Positions 61,579 to 64,000 of a DNA stretch of 64,000 bases are shown one piece after another (within the stretch, counting starts at the first letter, position 1; every line of letters begins with the position of its first letter). The position numbers were made by a program, and so were the translations under genes. This DNA comes from Bradyrhizobium sp. 200 (lineage in GTDB: Bacteria > Pseudomonadota > Alphaproteobacteria > Rhizobiales > Xanthobacteraceae): NCBI RefSeq assembly GCF_023100945.1, contig NZ_CP064689.1, forward strand, positions 7,670,001 through 7,734,000, read 5' to 3'. The notes beneath the pieces are model-generated. The model made no database searches. It saw only the letters and a list, made by a program, of their open reading frames with translations, and was not told the origin of the DNA.

Positions 61579-62502
61579 TCAAACGCGGAGGTTTTGCACG
61601 CCCGGATTTGCTAGGCCGGTCAGGAGACTGCGCGGATCACGGAGCTGCCAGCATCCGCGATCGACTGACGACAGGAAGTTCTGCACGGCGTCGTTGAAGG
61701 CCGCCGGCTCTTCGAGATTCACCGCATGCCCTGTGCGGGGCACGACCCAAAGCGCCGACGATCGAATCGCCCGCTTCAGGAAGAGGTTGATATCAAGACA
61801 AGGCTCGTCTTCATCTCCGACCGCAAGCAGAACCGGGATAGTCATCGCCTCAAGGTCCGCCTCGAAGTCGTACAGCGACGGACGCAGCGCCTGATAGTGG
61901 CGCAGCGTCATGGCCGAGCCTTCGGCCGAATGATCGCTCAGATGCGCAACGAACTCGTCCCAGCTGCGCGGATCCTTGTTCTGGAGCTGAATCCTGGTCG
62001 CACCATTCCCGAGCTCCTGTGCGACATGAGTTGAGCCCTTCTCAAGAAATGCATCGGCCATTGCCTCCGCATGCGTCTTGAACGACTCACGGTGCGAAAG
62101 AGCCGCACCCGATCCGCAACCGGCCACCACGAGGGACCGCGCCAATTCCGGGTGGCGAATGCCAAACAGGAGCGCCGCGTAAGCTCCCATGCTCAAGCCG
62201 ACGATGTGGGCCTTCCCCAAACCGAGTCCGCGAACAACCGCCGCGATATCGTCTGCGGCGTGGAAATGACCGTAGTCCTCGCTGCCAGTGGGAACATCCG
62301 ATGGTGGATAGCCCCGGGCGTTGAAGGCGATGCAGCGGAATTCGCGAGAAAACCATCGCAGCTGCCTATCCCATTCCCGCGCATCTGATCCGAATTCGTG
62401 CACGAAAACAATTGGTTGCCCTTGACCGACTTCTTCGTAATAGAGCCGGACGGATTTGGATGAAAGGTAAGGCAACGATCTCCTCCCAGTATGCGCCGAC
62501 AT
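61579..62502 (-). CDS. Alpha/beta-fold hydrolase
   Basis: 307 residues from ATG 62502 (MSAHTGRRSL; ATG/GTG-type codons upstream are less likely). The nucleophile Ser104 is in VGLSMGAYAA, the acid in LAVGDEDEPC, and the His in PRTGHAVNLEEP. NARGYPPSD near residue 61 is typical of haloperoxidase-like and 3-oxoadipate-enol-lactonase-like hydrolases. It is the first gene of the Liv/CoA-transferase operon, so it probably hydrolyses an ester or lactone linked to the transported acid. Confidence 0.86.
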   Translation of the reverse strand: MSAHTGRRSLPYLSSKSVRLYYEEVGQGQPIVFVHEFGSDAREWDRQLRWFSREFRCIAFNARGYPPSDVPTGSEDYGHFHAADDIAAVVRGLGLGKAHIVGLSMGAYAALLFGIRHPELARSLVVAGCGSGAALSHRESFKTHAEAMADAFLEKGSTHVAQELGNGATRIQLQNKDPRSWDEFVAHLSDHSAEGSAMTLRHYQALRPSLYDFEADLEAMTIPVLLAVGDEDEPCLDINLFLKRAIRSSALWVVPRTGHAVNLEEPAAFNDAVQNFLSSVDRGCWQLRDPRSLLTGLANPGVQNLRV

Positions 62503-62530
62503 TGGATCGGTCTTTGATCTTACTAATATC

Positions 62531-62557
62531 GTATGCCAAATCCTAGTCAATGCATAC
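62531..62557. promoter_or_regulatory. Inverted half-sites between the hydrolase and GntR genes
   Basis: GTATGC (62531-62536) and GCATAC (62552-62557) are exact inverted words about two helical turns apart, in an AT-rich gap between the divergent genes. A candidate site for the adjacent GntR regulator. Confidence 0.4.
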
Positions 62558-62627
62558 CATCATCTCTATATTGAGAGCCAGCTACTTGGCGTCTACAAGC
62601 CTATCGCGCTCTTGGAAGGGTTGATTC

Positions 62628-63329
62628 ATGCTCTCGCAAACCGAGCCAGAACAGATTCCCGACGAAGCATTGCCCGCGGTCGGGCAACGCGAACGCGTGC
62701 AGCGCGCTATCGAGAACGATATCGCGGCGGGCAACTGCAAGCCGGGCCAACGTTTGGATGAACGGGAAATCGCAAGCCGGCTCAACGTCTCACGAACGCC
62801 GGTCCGGGAGGCTCTCAATCGCCTGGCTTCGATAGGGTTGGTCGAAGCGCGGCCGAACCAGGGCTGCTTCGTTACGTCGATGACACTGCAGGACTTTCTG
62901 CAGCAATTCGAGTTTATGGCGGATCTCGAAGCGCTTTGCGCGCGTCTTGCGGCCCGACGGATGGAGGAAGTGTCCCGGGCACGGCTTCGCCAATTGTCGG
63001 TTGCAGGTCAGCGTGCTGCCGAACAAGGCGACGTCGAGGCCTACATTCCCGTCAACCTCGAATTCCATCAGGTTATCTATTCGGCGACCAAGAACCGATA
63101 CTTGGAACAATCCATTCTCGATATACGGCGCCGCATGGCGCACTATCGCGGCTTCTCGATACGTCTGCCTGGACGGCTGGCGCGATCGGCCGAAGAGCAC
63201 GTCGCAATCACCAACGCCATCATGCGTTCCGATGCGGAGGAAGCGCATCGGCTCATGCGATGGCATATGGAATTGCTGAAACCGGAATCCTCGGATTTTC
63301 TTATCGCTATCTCTCAGACACTTTCCTGA
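62628..63329 (+). CDS. GntR-family regulator (FCD subfamily)
   Basis: 233 residues, ATG 62628 (GGAAGG upstream). The winged helix covers about residues 22-90 (GNCKPGQRLDEREIASRLNV, SRTPVREALNRLASIGLV) and the FCD domain about 95-225 (FEFMADLEALCARLAARRME, EFHQVIYSATKNRYLEQSIL, HVAITNAIMRSDAEEAHRLM), with the likely metal-binding Asp and His residues. It is divergent from the hydrolase/Liv/CoA-transferase operon and probably represses it until a pathway acid binds. Confidence 0.9.
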   Translation: MLSQTEPEQIPDEALPAVGQRERVQRAIENDIAAGNCKPGQRLDEREIASRLNVSRTPVREALNRLASIGLVEARPNQGCFVTSMTLQDFLQQFEFMADLEALCARLAARRMEEVSRARLRQLSVAGQRAAEQGDVEAYIPVNLEFHQVIYSATKNRYLEQSILDIRRRMAHYRGFSIRLPGRLARSAEEHVAITNAIMRSDAEEAHRLMRWHMELLKPESSDFLIAISQTLS

Positions 63330-63351
63330 TTGAAGGGAAACGTGCAACTAG

Positions 63352-64000
63352 CTAAGTCGGCGATAGTCCGGCTTCGCGTATGATCGCTGCGTTCGCTTCG
63401 TATTCCTTCATCTGGAAGCGCGCAAAGGCCTCCGGGCTCTCGGAGCCCCTGGGCTCCAATCCCTCTTTGCCAAGCGCCTGGTGCAACGACTTGTCCGCTA
63501 TCACCGACTGGATCGCCGCGTGGAGCTTTGTGACGATGGCTGACGGCATCTTCGCCGGTGCGAAGAGGCCAAACCATGAAACCGAATCCATTCCCTTGAG
63601 GCCGACTTCGTTGGCTCCCGGAATATCCGGCATTACGGCAGAGCGCTCCGCGCTCGTTGCGCACAGCGCTACAAGTGCGCCTGAATTGACATGCGGCAGG
63701 ATCGTTGGCGGCGTTCCGATGATCATCGGAATGTTGCCGCCCAGAACGGCGGTAACGGTTTCCGCGCCGCCCTTGAAGGGAATATTCACAAGCTTGATTC
63801 CGGCGATCCTGGAGATCTGGACGGCGGGTATCTGGAATCCGACGTTGGAAGTCCCGTAGAACACGCCATCGCGTTCCGCTTTTGCTTTCGTGAGGAATTC
63901 TGCCCAGTTCTTCACGCCATAGCCGGCCGATACCGCGACGAGACTCGAACTCGTTGTAACCTGGGAAATCGGAGCAAACGCCGTCAGCGGATCATACGAC
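63352..64000 (-). CDS. Tripartite tricarboxylate transporter substrate-binding protein (Bug/TctC), partial
   Basis: The frame is open past the right edge, so the N-terminus (signal peptide and PFxxGG motif) is missing. The visible 215 residues show the C-terminal two thirds of a Bug protein: YGTSNVGFQIPAVQISRIAG, KLVNIPFKGGAETVTAVLGG, SERSAVMPDIPGANEVGLKG and WFGLFAPAKMPSAIVTKLHA. It is the fourth Bug receptor gene in this window and faces the GntR gene tail to tail. Confidence 0.9.
   Translation of the reverse strand, partial: SYDPLTAFAPISQVTTSSSLVAVSAGYGVKNWAEFLTKAKAERDGVFYGTSNVGFQIPAVQISRIAGIKLVNIPFKGGAETVTAVLGGNIPMIIGTPPTILPHVNSGALVALCATSAERSAVMPDIPGANEVGLKGMDSVSWFGLFAPAKMPSAIVTKLHAAIQSVIADKSLHQALGKEGLEPRGSESPEAFARFQMKEYEANAAIIREAGLSPT

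Overview
The window looks like chromosomal accessory DNA of a GC-rich alphaproteobacterium, most likely of the Bradyrhizobium/Nitrobacteraceae type. This is an inference from gene content: many orphan tripartite-tricarboxylate (Bug/TctC) receptors, LysR/GntR-FCD/TetR/MarR catabolic regulators, IS21, IS66 and ISL3 elements, and a DUF5372-HTH-serine recombinase unit common in rhizobia. No rRNA, tRNA, CRISPR array or phage structural gene was seen. Almost every gene belongs to uptake or breakdown of aromatic or carboxylic compounds, or to mobile DNA.

Layout. 1-2 kb: end of a vanadium-haloperoxidase-like gene with a strong terminator, a truncated HAD phosphatase and an SDR. 2.2-10.7 kb: a divergent LysR gene and a plus-strand run (flavin monooxygenase, FMN reductase, hydrolase, Bug receptor, FAD hydroxylase, hydroxyquinol-type intradiol dioxygenase, maleylacetate reductase), i.e. 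a hydroxyquinol pathway whose last gene carries an in-frame TGA. 11-19 kb: a GntR gene, then Bug receptor, amidohydrolase and aldehyde dehydrogenase (minus), a ThDP decarboxylase-like enzyme and a TRAP receptor (plus), sharing candidate operators, and a carboxymuconolactone-decarboxylase-family gene.

19.3-25.4 kb: that last gene is split by an IS21-family element flanked by an 8-bp target duplication (TTCCTGCC). The element's own istA gene is split by a 3.3-kb serine-recombinase unit. 25.7-29.6 kb: a minus-strand operon (cupin, hydrolase, aldehyde dehydrogenase, EthD protein, decapitated GntR). 29.8-33.2 kb: ISL3 and IS66 wreckage around an intact TetR gene. 33.5-42 kb: a minus-strand set of ThDP enzyme, small unknown protein, Rieske oxygenase alpha subunit, MDR dehydrogenase, GMC oxidoreductase, ferredoxin and MFS carrier. 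The cupin and MFS promoters share a 13-bp motif.

42.8-52.9 kb: MarR, an orphan ABC binding protein, a Bug receptor and a homoprotocatechuate-type meta-cleavage set (extradiol dioxygenase, LysR, FAD hydroxylase, FAH-family protein, HpaH-type hydratase, RidA, VOC protein). 54-64 kb: an NTF2-like protein, a duplicated amidohydrolase fragment, a CoA-transferase, a Liv-type ABC transporter whose permease and ATPase are fused, a hydrolase, a GntR-FCD regulator and a partial Bug receptor.

Together these look like several ring-hydroxylation, ring-cleavage and side-chain modules collected side by side, each with its own sensor and receptor, and partly eroded by point mutation, deletion and IS insertion. 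Substrates cannot be fixed from sequence alone.
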